Assembly: GCA_033485155.1 (NCBI GenBank)
Contig: JAWQJJ010000006.1
Coordinates: forward strand, 113,279 to 177,278
Reading direction: 5' to 3'
Origin: Methanomassiliicoccus sp.
GTDB taxonomy: Archaea; Thermoplasmatota; Thermoplasmata; Methanomassiliicoccales; Methanomassiliicoccaceae
Length of the DNA stretch: 64,000 nt
Part shown: one piece after another, positions 34,656 to 42,746 of the stretch
How positions within the stretch are numbered: the stretch's first letter is position 1
Layout: every line of letters begins with the position of its first letter
Position numbers and translations under genes: made by a program
Notes under the pieces: model-generated
The model's database searches: none
Told to the model about the DNA's origin: nothing
The model's input: only the letters and a program-made list of their open reading frames with translations

Positions 34656-35693
34656 TTGGCTGCGACCAGGCCCCGCCGGTTGCGGGAGGGGAGCACGGTC
34701 GCCCTCATCTCCCCGTCTTGGGGAGGTCCCCACGCCTTTCCCGAGGTGTATGCGAGGGGGGTATCGGTCCTCGAGGACGAGTTCGGCCTGAAGGTGGTGG
34801 CGATGGAGCACACCTGCACCCGGCAATCCTACCTGCGCCGCAACCCCAAGGTGCGGGCGGACGACATCAACAATGCATTCCTGGATCCCGAGATCGACGG
34901 CATAATCGCCACCATCGGAGGGGACGACTCCATACGGACGCTCCCCGGCCTGAGGACTGACGAGATCTTGGACAACCCCAAGGTTCTCATGGGCTTCTCG
35001 GATACCACCACCTTGCTGACCCATCTATCCCTGGGAGGAATGGTCACCTTCTACGGCCCTTCGGTCATGGCCGGCATATCGCAGATGCGAGGTCGTCCCC
35101 GGGAGGTGGAGCATCTCAAGTCTGTCCTTTTCCACCCCCGGCCGACCTACGATTACGTCCCTTCACCCTCCTACAGTGAAGGATATCCCGACTGGTCCGA
35201 TGACAGCGCGGTGGGGAGGGTGAACAGAAGGAAGAGGAGCATGCGGTGGAAGGCCCTGCAGGGCGAGGGGCGGGTGAGCGGGGAGCTGTTCGGAGGTTGC
35301 CTCGAGGTTCTCGATCTGATGAGGATCACCAGGTACTGGCCGCCCAAGCGTTTCTGGGAAGGCAAGGTGCTGTTCCTGGAGACCTCGGAGTCGACACCGT
35401 CACCGTCATCGGTCAAAACGATGCTCCGCAACTATGGCATAATGGGGGCGCTGGAGTCGGTGAGCGCGGTGCTGTTCGGCCGACTCCGCGGGTTCTCCGC
35501 GAAGCAGAGGGCCGAGATGGAAAGAACGATAAGGGCGGTGGTGAGCGAGGAGGTCGGGAGACCCGAGCTCCCCGTGGTGGTCAACATGGACTTCGGACAC
35601 ACCGATCCCCAGATGGTCTTGCCCCTGGGGGTCAGGGTCGAGGTGGACATCGCCGGGCCGGGGCTGAGGCTGCTCGAGCCAGCGGTGCGATGA
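34656..35693 (+). CDS. LD-carboxypeptidase / MccF-like S66 peptidase
   Basis: About 345 residues. GSTVALISPSWGG at the N-terminus, IIATIGGDDS and MGFSDTTTLL (GxSD nucleophile motif, catalytic Ser) match peptidase family S66. The C-terminal part carries PVVVNMDFGHTDPQMVLPLGVRVEV, with the conserved catalytic His in FGH. Long insert and overall size match MccF-like members, which cleave acyl-sulfamoyl-adenylates, rather than bacterial murein LD-carboxypeptidases, fitting an archaeon without murein. The start is a TTG just after the ACT stop; a GTG at 34638 is an alternative. Confidence 0.87.
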   Translation: MAATRPRRLREGSTVALISPSWGGPHAFPEVYARGVSVLEDEFGLKVVAMEHTCTRQSYLRRNPKVRADDINNAFLDPEIDGIIATIGGDDSIRTLPGLRTDEILDNPKVLMGFSDTTTLLTHLSLGGMVTFYGPSVMAGISQMRGRPREVEHLKSVLFHPRPTYDYVPSPSYSEGYPDWSDDSAVGRVNRRKRSMRWKALQGEGRVSGELFGGCLEVLDLMRITRYWPPKRFWEGKVLFLETSESTPSPSSVKTMLRNYGIMGALESVSAVLFGRLRGFSAKQRAEMERTIRAVVSEEVGRPELPVVVNMDFGHTDPQMVLPLGVRVEVDIAGPGLRLLEPAVR

Positions 35694-35941
35694 GTTCTCG
35701 TCGTTTGCTCAAAGCCCTTTCCTGCATCCTGCCGCACGATCTCGATTGGCTGATCCACCGCTTTTTATTTCGAGCTGAGGGAAGGAATGGCGCCGCCCAG
35801 CCGAACGTTTCCAGAGCATCGCGTGGTTGATCGGATCGAGTTGACGGTCCGATCGTCTGCCTCCCCCATATGCATGCCGTGGCCCGGAAACCGATTTATA
35901 CCCTGGGTTGGAAAAGAAACGATGTTCGAGGAGGTGCTAGA

Positions 35942-36463
35942 TTGAAGATGATCGATGAGCAGGTGGCCCATAGGCCGAGGCAGAGGGGACTGGAGGTCAT
36001 GGTCGAGGCCGGGGACCTGACCACGGACGAGGTGTGCGAGGGAACACGGTATTCTCCTCAGATCTCGATCGGCAACCTGCGGGCGCCCTTCGTGGCGGTG
36101 GTCATGGAGGAGATGGGACGGGGCGTCCCAGCGAACGTCCACTGGCTTCTGTGGAATGTGGAGAGGGCGGAGGCGATCCCCCGCAACCTGCCGAAAGAGG
36201 CGGAGATCACCCGCCCCATCCGAGGCCGGCAGGGCCGCAACTCCTTCGGCGACATCGGCTACTCCGCACCCTGCCCGCCCCAGGGGGCGAAGCGGACCTA
36301 CCGTTTCCGGGTGTTCGGGCTGAGCGAGGACCTCGACCTCCCAGGCGGGGCCACCGGGCGGGACCTGGAGAGGGCCATGGAGGGCAAGATCCTGCAATTC
36401 GGGGAAGCATCTACGATCTACGAGCGTCCGATGGCCGGGAACATCCTGGGACGGGCTCCGTGA
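35942..36463 (+). CDS. YbhB/YbcL (PEBP) family protein, copy 1
   Basis: 173 residues from a TTG at 35942, preceded by a strong GAGGAGG. PEBP hallmarks are the VHWLLWNV strand and the GYSAPCPPQGAKRTYRFRVFGL segment (GPxPPxGxHRYxF consensus). The usual DPDAP motif is replaced by MEEMGRGVPANVHW, so the ligand pocket is altered relative to copy 2. PEBP proteins bind phospholipid head groups or anions; the archaeal role is unknown. It is followed by its paralog after 11 bases. Confidence 0.85.
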   Translation: MKMIDEQVAHRPRQRGLEVMVEAGDLTTDEVCEGTRYSPQISIGNLRAPFVAVVMEEMGRGVPANVHWLLWNVERAEAIPRNLPKEAEITRPIRGRQGRNSFGDIGYSAPCPPQGAKRTYRFRVFGLSEDLDLPGGATGRDLERAMEGKILQFGEASTIYERPMAGNILGRAP

Positions 36464-36474
36464 GGTGGTAGGGC

Positions 36475-36927
36475 TTGAGCGACAGGGACCTGAAAGTGGA
36501 GCTGGGCTTCAATATCTATCCGAGTAGATACACATGCGACGGGGAAGGGATCTCTCCGTCGATCACCATATCCGGCCTGACCGCTCCCTATCTCGCGATG
36601 ATAATGGATGATCCCGATGCCAGGGGTACCTTTACTCACTGGATTATCTGGAACATCCCGGCCAGGGACAGGATACCGGAGAGCGTATCTCCCGTGGACC
36701 ATCCCCCTGAGCTCCCCGGTGCCACCCAGGGGCTGAACTCGGGGCAGGAGATCGGCTACACGCCTCCCTGTCCGCCGCGGGGGTCTCACCGCTACGTTCT
36801 CAAGGTGTACGGCCTGAACGCGCAGCTGGACCTTGGGCCGGGGGCGTCGAAGAGGGAGCTGGAAACGAAGATGGAGGCCAAAATCGTGCAGTTCGGGGAG
36901 GCCATGGCCACCTACGCCCGCCCCTGA
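36475..36927 (+). CDS. YbhB/YbcL (PEBP) family protein, copy 2
   Basis: 150 residues, TTG start at 36475 with GAGGTGG just upstream. The complete motif set is present: YTCDGEGISPSI, MDDPDARGTFTHWIIWNIP and GYTPPCPPRGSHRYVLKVYGL. The DPDA pocket that is degenerate in copy 1 is intact here. The tandem pair arose by duplication and may form a heterodimer; that is inference. Confidence 0.9.
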   Translation: MSDRDLKVELGFNIYPSRYTCDGEGISPSITISGLTAPYLAMIMDDPDARGTFTHWIIWNIPARDRIPESVSPVDHPPELPGATQGLNSGQEIGYTPPCPPRGSHRYVLKVYGLNAQLDLGPGASKRELETKMEAKIVQFGEAMATYARP

Positions 36928-36964
36928 GTGAATTATATTAGCCTCCAGGGCCAATGATGGAGCG

Positions 36965-37501
36965 ATGTTGCCGGCAGGGCCCCTGATGATCGAGCATAGG
37001 CTGATCGAGCGGATGATCACAGTGCTGGACCGGCAACGGGTATCCGTCGAAGCGGGAAGCCCCCCGAACCATGGCTTGCTGGACAGTGCGGTCGATTTCA
37101 TGAGGACCTACGCCGACCGGTGCCATCACGGCAAGGAGGAGGAGCTGCTTTTCGCCAAGCTCAGGGCCAAGTCGATGGTCCCGGAGATGGTCCAGGCCAT
37201 GGACCGGCTGATAGCCGACCATGTTCGTTCGCGAGCGCTTGTCGGCCGGTTGAGCGAGCTGAACGACCGATCGCGCGGCGGGGACCTGCCCGACGGGAGA
37301 GAGATAAGTAAGGTTCTTGGCGAGATTGTGACTCTCTACCCGGACCACATCTTCAGGGAGGATAAGCAGTTCTTCCCCGCGGCCATGAAATATCTTGACA
37401 AGGAGGAGAGCATCGCTCTCCTCGGACAATTCGAGGAGTTCGACCGCAAGCTCATCCATGAGAAATATCGCGCGGTGGTAGAGGGAGTGGAGAGAAAATG
37501 A
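36965..37501 (+). CDS. Hemerythrin-like protein
   Basis: 178 residues with the hemerythrin ligands: [37 protein letters not shown] and [15 protein letters not shown] di-iron site for oxygen, nitric oxide or peroxide sensing or scavenging is likely. The stop overlaps the start of a rubredoxin gene (ATGA), so the two are translated together, a classic redox pairing in anaerobes. Confidence 0.9.
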   Translation: MLPAGPLMIEHRLIERMITVLDRQRVSVEAGSPPNHGLLDSAVDFMRTYADRCHHGKEEELLFAKLRAKSMVPEMVQAMDRLIADHVRSRALVGRLSELNDRSRGGDLPDGREISKVLGEIVTLYPDHIFREDKQFFPAAMKYLDKEESIALLGQFEEFDRKLIHEKYRAVVEGVERK

Positions 37502-37662
37502 GGAAGTGGAGATGCACGGTTTGCGGTTATGAGTACGATCCAGAGAATGGCGACCCCCTCAGCAACATTCCTCCGGGAACCCCGTTCGAGTCCCTGCCCG
37601 ATGACTGGGTGTGCCCGATGTGCGGAGCGCCCAAGTCGGCGTTCGAACCCATCGAAGAGTGA
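37498..37662 (+). CDS. Rubredoxin
   Basis: 54 residues. The two iron-binding CxxC motifs are [12 protein letters not shown] (C6, C9) and [16 protein letters not shown] (C39, C42), with the usual [12 protein letters not shown] loop between them. It carries one electron on a single Fe(Cys)4 site and is a typical donor for peroxide, superoxide or oxygen reduction. The ATG overlaps the hemerythrin stop (ATGA) and the TGA abuts the TAG of the convergent kinase gene, so there is no intergenic space at all. Confidence 0.97.
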   Translation: MRKWRCTVCGYEYDPENGDPLSNIPPGTPFESLPDDWVCPMCGAPKSAFEPIEE

Positions 37663-39066
37663 CTAAACGAATCGGTACCGGCCCCGGGGCACCAGGATCT
37701 CGAACAGCGCTCCCTGGGCCGGAGCGGTCTCCCGGATGGTCATGCCGGTTATTCCGAGGATCTCCCGGACCAGGTACAGCCCGTGGCCGAAGCGGTCGTC
37801 GAACATCTCCCTGCGCTTCTCTGGCCGGATGCCTGAGCCGTTGTCGAGGCAGACGATCACCAGATCCTCCCCACGCATCTCATAGGTGAACCTGATCTCG
37901 CTCGCGTTCCCATGGCGAACGGCGTTGAAACCGAGGTTGTGGAAGACCTTGTGGATCAGGGGATCGGCGTAGATCTCCAGCCCCTTGAGGTCGATAATGA
38001 CGGCGGCTTCACCCATCTGCGCCTCGGCTATTCCCTTGGCCACGGCCTCATGGGCGAAGAACCACTCCGGGCTTTGCTCCCCCATCCTGAGATAATCCTG
38101 GGAGAACTGCATAGCCTTCCTCATCTTCTCCCCCGACACGCTCGCCTTGGCGATGTAGTCCCTCATGCTGTCGGTGTCCTTCTTGGAACGGGCGATGTCC
38201 AGGTATCCGTAGAGGATGGTCAGCTGGTTCATGAGGTCATGCATGGTGATGGATCCCATCAGCGACAGCTTCCTCTTCGATATGGTGAGCTCCTCCTCCA
38301 GCTTCTTCTGTCCCGTCAGGTCGGTGAGGATGGTGACAAAGTAGCCTGGCTCGGGGGTGTACAGCGCGACCGAGAACCAGCGGTCGAGGGGCTCGGAGCG
38401 GGCGGTGAAGCGCACCTCCCTGCCGTCCTTGATGATGCCGTCGAAGGCCTTGAGCATCTCGTGCTCGAAGCCTTCGTGGTCGGTGATGAGCCGGCGGACA
38501 TCCTGGCCTAGCACCGACTCACCAGGCCGGGCGAACACCCGTTCGAAGGCGTCATTGACATCGATTATCACAGAACCGAAGGCCCTCTCGCGCTCATCGT
38601 AGATGATGCGATGGTAGGCGAAGCCTTCCTCCATTCTCATGAGGAGAGAATGATAGGCGGCCTCATCCTTCCTCTCCTTCTCTTCGATCATCCGCCGCTG
38701 CCTCGTTTCCAGGAAAGACCGCACCATGGAAATATCATGGCAGACGTCCCCGGTCCGGGGAAGGTACTGGTCCACCCCGTTCAGGATGGCATCGAGGACG
38801 ATATCCTCGTCGGCGTTCCTGGACACCAAGAGGAAAGTGTTGAGGTATCCCATGGCCCGAGCGTTGCGCAGCAGGTCCACGCCGTTCATGGAAAGTGCGG
38901 TCATGTAATCGCTGACCACCGCGTCGTAGTTGCCCGAAGCGATCATATCGAGGGCGCTCTCCCCCGAGCATGCGGTATCGACCTTGAAGCTACCATCTGA
39001 GCCTAACAGGTCCGCGCATGACTCCAGATCTTTGGGATCGTCGTCTACGAACAGCACCTGCATCAA
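37663..39066 (-). CDS. Response regulator-PAS-histidine kinase hybrid
   Basis: 467 residues, soluble. An N-terminal receiver domain (LFVDDDPKDLE, phospho-acceptor D53 in VVSDYM), a PAS domain (about 145-260) and a transmitter with H-box GSITMHDLMNQLTILYGYL follow in that order. The ATPase N box is NLGFNAVRHG, G1 is LDNGSGI and G2 GHGLYLVREI. A receiver placed before the kinase suggests it is itself the target of an upstream kinase, such as the membrane kinase at 30041, whose H-box is close in sequence. It ends in TAG. Confidence 0.9.
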   Translation of the reverse strand: MMQVLFVDDDPKDLESCADLLGSDGSFKVDTACSGESALDMIASGNYDAVVSDYMTALSMNGVDLLRNARAMGYLNTFLLVSRNADEDIVLDAILNGVDQYLPRTGDVCHDISMVRSFLETRQRRMIEEKERKDEAAYHSLLMRMEEGFAYHRIIYDERERAFGSVIIDVNDAFERVFARPGESVLGQDVRRLITDHEGFEHEMLKAFDGIIKDGREVRFTARSEPLDRWFSVALYTPEPGYFVTILTDLTGQKKLEEELTISKRKLSLMGSITMHDLMNQLTILYGYLDIARSKKDTDSMRDYIAKASVSGEKMRKAMQFSQDYLRMGEQSPEWFFAHEAVAKGIAEAQMGEAAVIIDLKGLEIYADPLIHKVFHNLGFNAVRHGNASEIRFTYEMRGEDLVIVCLDNGSGIRPEKRREMFDDRFGHGLYLVREILGITGMTIRETAPAQGALFEILVPRGRYRFV

Positions 39067-39223
39067 GCATACTCTCCAAGCCCCACTCCATTAACGGTTC
39101 CAGATATAATAGATGGCACTAAAATAACAGTAATCTGAACAGGGAACAATTGGAACATGGAGGAGCGATCGCCCGTCCTGTCACCAAAGGCACCGTCCGG
39201 GGACGGAAAAGGTTCGCCGAGGT

Positions 39224-40993
39224 TCAGCGCTCCGCCTCGGGCTCGTCGGCTTCCTCGCCGTTAGGAGAGATGAGCTGGCAGAACCTGCCATATCCCTGCT
39301 TCACCGTGTTCCAGGACAGGTACACGATGATCGCCGCCGCGCCTCCCACCGCGATCGTCCACACCGTGCCGAACAATAGTTGCGGCAGGAAGGGCACGAC
39401 GAGGACCAACATCAGGAGCACCAGCGAAGCGGTTCCGAGGTTGGCGAAGATCAGGTACACCGTCCGCTCGTTGGTCCTCGTCTCCTTGGAGGAATCCCTC
39501 ACCAGGGCGGTCAGACCGGTGGCTATGCCCTTGACGTGCGAGTGCATGTTGTAGATAATGGGCGCCATGACCACCAGCAGCATCAACAGCAGCAGCTCCT
39601 GGGGGAGGAGCCTCAGCTCGGTGGCGGGATGAGCGAAGGTTGCAGTGAGATCGAACACCACGGTGAACGCCATCATGATGGCCACGATGACCATGACATC
39701 GATGAAGATCAGGGAAAGCCGCTTCCTGATCTCCGCCTTGGCGGGGTGGGCCCCCCTCGTCCGGTCGGCCGCGGAGTGCAGATCATCGATCCGGCCCATG
39801 GCGCACCGGACCCTCTCCGGGACCATGCGGGAGAGGGCGTCGAACAGCTGGGGTTGCTTCTTGGCGATCATGGGCATGATGATCATGGTCATAAGCGCCG
39901 CCCCGATTACCGCCGAGTAATAACCCTCGCTTACCGCCCCAGCCTCGTAGGCGGTCTTGGCGATGATGAACGCGAACTCGCCCATGGCGAGCAGGCTGGT
40001 GGCGACCAGGAAGCTGTCGCGGGCGGTCATGTTGGAGAGGTAGCTGCCCAGCCAGACAGTGGACGTCTTGCTGACGATGAAGACCACGGCGATGATCACC
40101 GCCAGCACGATGTTCTCCCCGATCAGCTGGGGCGTGATCTGCAGCCCGATGGATATGAAGAACACCGCCATGAACAGGTCCTTAGCCGGCTCCACGCTCT
40201 TGATCATCCGGTCGCTGAACTTGGACAGCGAGACCATGATGCCCATGATGAAGACGCCGATGGCAATGGAGAGCCCCATCTCCTGAGAGATGGCAGCCAT
40301 GGCGAAGCACAGGCCGACGCCTACGATGAGGAGGATCTCCGACGAGTACCGGCGGCCGATGCGATCCAAGGCCCGAGGCACCAGAGACATGCCGAAGACC
40401 ATGGACAGGCCGATGAATAGGACGAGCCCGATGACCATGTTGACCGTGGAGCCCAGGGCCGGGGAGTCTCCCGCCAACAGCGGGGCGGCCATGGCCAGGA
40501 TCAGGACCTGGCCCACGTCCTCGAATATGGTGATGGTAATGATCGATCTGGCCATCTCGGCGTCGATGTGTTTTGTCTCCTTCAACACTCCCACCACCAC
40601 CGCCGTGCTGGTCCCGGAGATGATGGCGCCGAGGAAGATAGCCTGCAATGTGGTCATTCCCAGCATGACTCCGGTCAGGTAGCCGGCGGCGACGACGATG
40701 GGCATTTGCAGGCAGACGATGAACAGGAGCTTCGAGCCGGTGACTCTCAGTTTCCTTATGTCCGTCTCCAGGCCGATGTAGAACATAAGGAGGACGATCC
40801 CGATGTCGGAGAGCAGGGAGACAGTGTTCCCCTCCACCCACAGGGATGGGAGCATGGTGGGGCCCAGGATGATGCCGGCGGCCAGATAGCCGAGGATCGG
40901 AGGCATCCTGATCTTGGTGAAAAGAATGGAGAGCCCTCCGGAGATCAGCAGGAGGAGGGCCAGGTCAATGACTACCCTGGTCGTTTCAGCCAT
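39224..40993 (-). CDS. CPA2-type cation:proton antiporter
   Basis: 589 residues. The first 380 form the KefB/GerN-like core of about 12-13 helices, with LGYLAAGIILGP, GLETDIRKL and AIFLGAIISGTSTAVVVGVLKE. The C-terminal part lacks the RCK/TrkA-N nucleotide domain of Kef proteins. After a cytosolic linker it has three or four further membrane helices (IFIDVMVIVAIMMAF, LLLLMLLVVMAPIIY, LGTASLVLLMLVLVVPFL), an uncommon layout. It exchanges sodium or potassium for protons. It is divergent from the ArsA operon. Confidence 0.9.
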   Translation of the reverse strand: MAETTRVVIDLALLLLISGGLSILFTKIRMPPILGYLAAGIILGPTMLPSLWVEGNTVSLLSDIGIVLLMFYIGLETDIRKLRVTGSKLLFIVCLQMPIVVAAGYLTGVMLGMTTLQAIFLGAIISGTSTAVVVGVLKETKHIDAEMARSIITITIFEDVGQVLILAMAAPLLAGDSPALGSTVNMVIGLVLFIGLSMVFGMSLVPRALDRIGRRYSSEILLIVGVGLCFAMAAISQEMGLSIAIGVFIMGIMVSLSKFSDRMIKSVEPAKDLFMAVFFISIGLQITPQLIGENIVLAVIIAVVFIVSKTSTVWLGSYLSNMTARDSFLVATSLLAMGEFAFIIAKTAYEAGAVSEGYYSAVIGAALMTMIIMPMIAKKQPQLFDALSRMVPERVRCAMGRIDDLHSAADRTRGAHPAKAEIRKRLSLIFIDVMVIVAIMMAFTVVFDLTATFAHPATELRLLPQELLLLMLLVVMAPIIYNMHSHVKGIATGLTALVRDSSKETRTNERTVYLIFANLGTASLVLLMLVLVVPFLPQLLFGTVWTIAVGGAAAIIVYLSWNTVKQGYGRFCQLISPNGEEADEPEAER

Positions 40994-41392
40994 CGTGCCC
41001 TGCTCCCGTCAACTCAACATGTGCTCTCATCGGACCTCGTAACTTGCATCGGCGATCTACCTGGGACCGGTCACGCGTGCACTTCATCATCAGGGTGTGG
41101 TCCAGGCTCTGGGGCACAGGCCCCCGTTAAATTCATGGGGCCGGTGTAAGCGGGTCAGGACACCCTGCCGCAATGGCCGCCTTTTTGCGGCCCAGGCTTA
41201 TGCTATTACGAGACCATCCTGATATAAAAATATATTCGATCGATCGCCAGCCCGGACGAAAGTCGTCATGCTCAGGGAGAGTGCCGTTTGCCGCCCTCAT
41301 CGTGATCGAGCTCGGGGACGAGGGACGGTGGGGAGAAGGCCGGGCGATAGAAAGACTAATGGAGGCCCGAAGCCTTCGAGGGGCGAGGCGAA
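40994..41392. other. Divergent intergenic region with ArsA promoter
   Basis: No convincing gene. The run gatataaaaatatattc (41220-41236) is a strong archaeal TATA candidate for the ArsA operon and would leave a leader of about 140 bases. No stable hairpin was seen in it. Confidence 0.45.
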
Positions 41393-42313
41393 ATGATGCA
41401 CCAGTCCGGTTTGACCGAGCTTGTCGAGAGCAAGAAGTTCCTGTTCTTCGGGGGCAAAGGGGGCGTGGGCAAGACCACCATGGCGTCGGCCACCGCAAGC
41501 TGGCTCGCTGATCAGGGCTACAAGACCCTGATTGTGGCGACCGATCCCACGGTCTCACTATCGGCGATCTATGAGCAGGACATCGGGGAGACCGACCTCA
41601 CGGTCATCGACAAGCAGGAGAACCTGTGCGGGCTCAACATCAATCCCAAGAAGGCCATGGGGGTCTTCCAGAGCCGGATGAATAACATGATGGAGGGCTT
41701 TTCCACTCTCTTCGGGTCGGAGCTGCTTTCGACGCCATGCACCGAGGAGATCGCCGCCTTCGACCAGTTCGTTACCCATATGGCTGATACCGAGCATGAC
41801 AAGGTGGTCTTCGACACCGCGCCGACCGGGCATACCCTGCGGGAGCTGAGCATGCCCTTCGATTGGTCTGGCTACATCGCCAACCAGATCGAGAACCGCA
41901 GGGAGCTATCCGAGCTCATGGGCTTCGTTTACGATGAGAACATGATCAACGACCTGAGGGCCGAGAAGGCGCGGTACGATGCTGCGGTCCGGGCATTATC
42001 GGACAGCTCCACCTCCGCCTTCAACCTGGTCCTCCTGCCGGAGAAGCTGCCCGTGGACGAGACAGAGCGGGCGGTTGAGGACCTGGGGACATTTGGCATC
42101 AATGTGCCGGCCCTCATCATCAATGAAGTCATCCCCCGGGAGGTGCTTCAAGGGAATTGGTTCCTGGAGCGCCGTCGGGCCACCCAGGACAAGTATCTGA
42201 CGATCATCCAGAATAAGTTCGCGGACATGCTCAGGACGGAGGTACCGCTTCTCGAGACCGACGTCTACGGGGTGGAGAGCCTACGCAAGGTCGGAAAGAT
42301 CCTATATGGATGA
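41393..42313 (+). CDS. ArsA/Get3 family ATPase
   Basis: 306 residues, one ATPase domain. Deviant Walker A GGKGGVGKTTMA (about 20-31), ATDPTVSLSAI (switch I region) and FDTAPTGHTLRELSMP (switch II) are typical. Members either drive arsenite efflux with ArsB or deliver tail-anchored proteins as Get3. The Get3 CxxC zinc motif is not seen. The small CC-motif protein downstream favours a metalloid or redox role, but no ArsB or ArsR is nearby. Confidence 0.88.
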   Translation: MMHQSGLTELVESKKFLFFGGKGGVGKTTMASATASWLADQGYKTLIVATDPTVSLSAIYEQDIGETDLTVIDKQENLCGLNINPKKAMGVFQSRMNNMMEGFSTLFGSELLSTPCTEEIAAFDQFVTHMADTEHDKVVFDTAPTGHTLRELSMPFDWSGYIANQIENRRELSELMGFVYDENMINDLRAEKARYDAAVRALSDSSTSAFNLVLLPEKLPVDETERAVEDLGTFGINVPALIINEVIPREVLQGNWFLERRRATQDKYLTIIQNKFADMLRTEVPLLETDVYGVESLRKVGKILYG

Positions 42314-42401
42314 GGCTCGAGCCCTGGATGCGGCGAAGCTATCTATACTGCCGATATCGTTCAAGGCTTGACCGATCGGGACGATCACGACGAGGGATGC
42401 C

Positions 42402-42737
42402 ATGGACAAATTGCGCCTAACCATATTGTCGTTCGCCTGCTGCAACCCCAAGCTGGCGCCGTACGACCAGCAATATGCCGAACGGTTGAGGGAAGCGCTC
42501 TCCCGGACCGGGATCGAAGGGGACATCGACCTGGTGCATGCCACCGAGGCCCGGATGTCACCCCAGTACGCTTACCTTGGAGCGATCCAGCCGCTGATCC
42601 AGAAGTACGGGCAGGGAGTGACCCCGGCGCTCTTCATCAACAGCAGCCTCACTTTGTTCGGTGGAGTGCCTACGGTCGAGAAGCTGGTGGAAACGCTGGA
42701 GAAGGCCAGGACGGCAGTGGAACAAGGCCGGCTCTGA
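42402..42737 (+). CDS. ArsD-like CC-motif protein
   Basis: 111 residues with a thioredoxin-like pattern: strand LRLTILSFACC (vicinal C13-C14 after beta1), a middle helix, TPALFINSSLTLFGGVPTVEKLVETLE at the end. ArsD, the arsenic chaperone that hands As(III) to ArsA, has vicinal cysteines in the same place and the same fold. Position directly behind an arsA-type gene strengthens the link. Overall similarity is weak and the ArsD CC at the C-terminus is absent, so a different thiol ligand is possible. Confidence 0.6.
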   Translation: MDKLRLTILSFACCNPKLAPYDQQYAERLREALSRTGIEGDIDLVHATEARMSPQYAYLGAIQPLIQKYGQGVTPALFINSSLTLFGGVPTVEKLVETLEKARTAVEQGRL

Positions 42738-42746
42738 GGCCGAGGC

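Noticed and set aside
41269..41398. 42-codon ORF overlapping the ArsA start
   Set aside because: Arginine/glycine-rich and without structure; more likely leader RNA.
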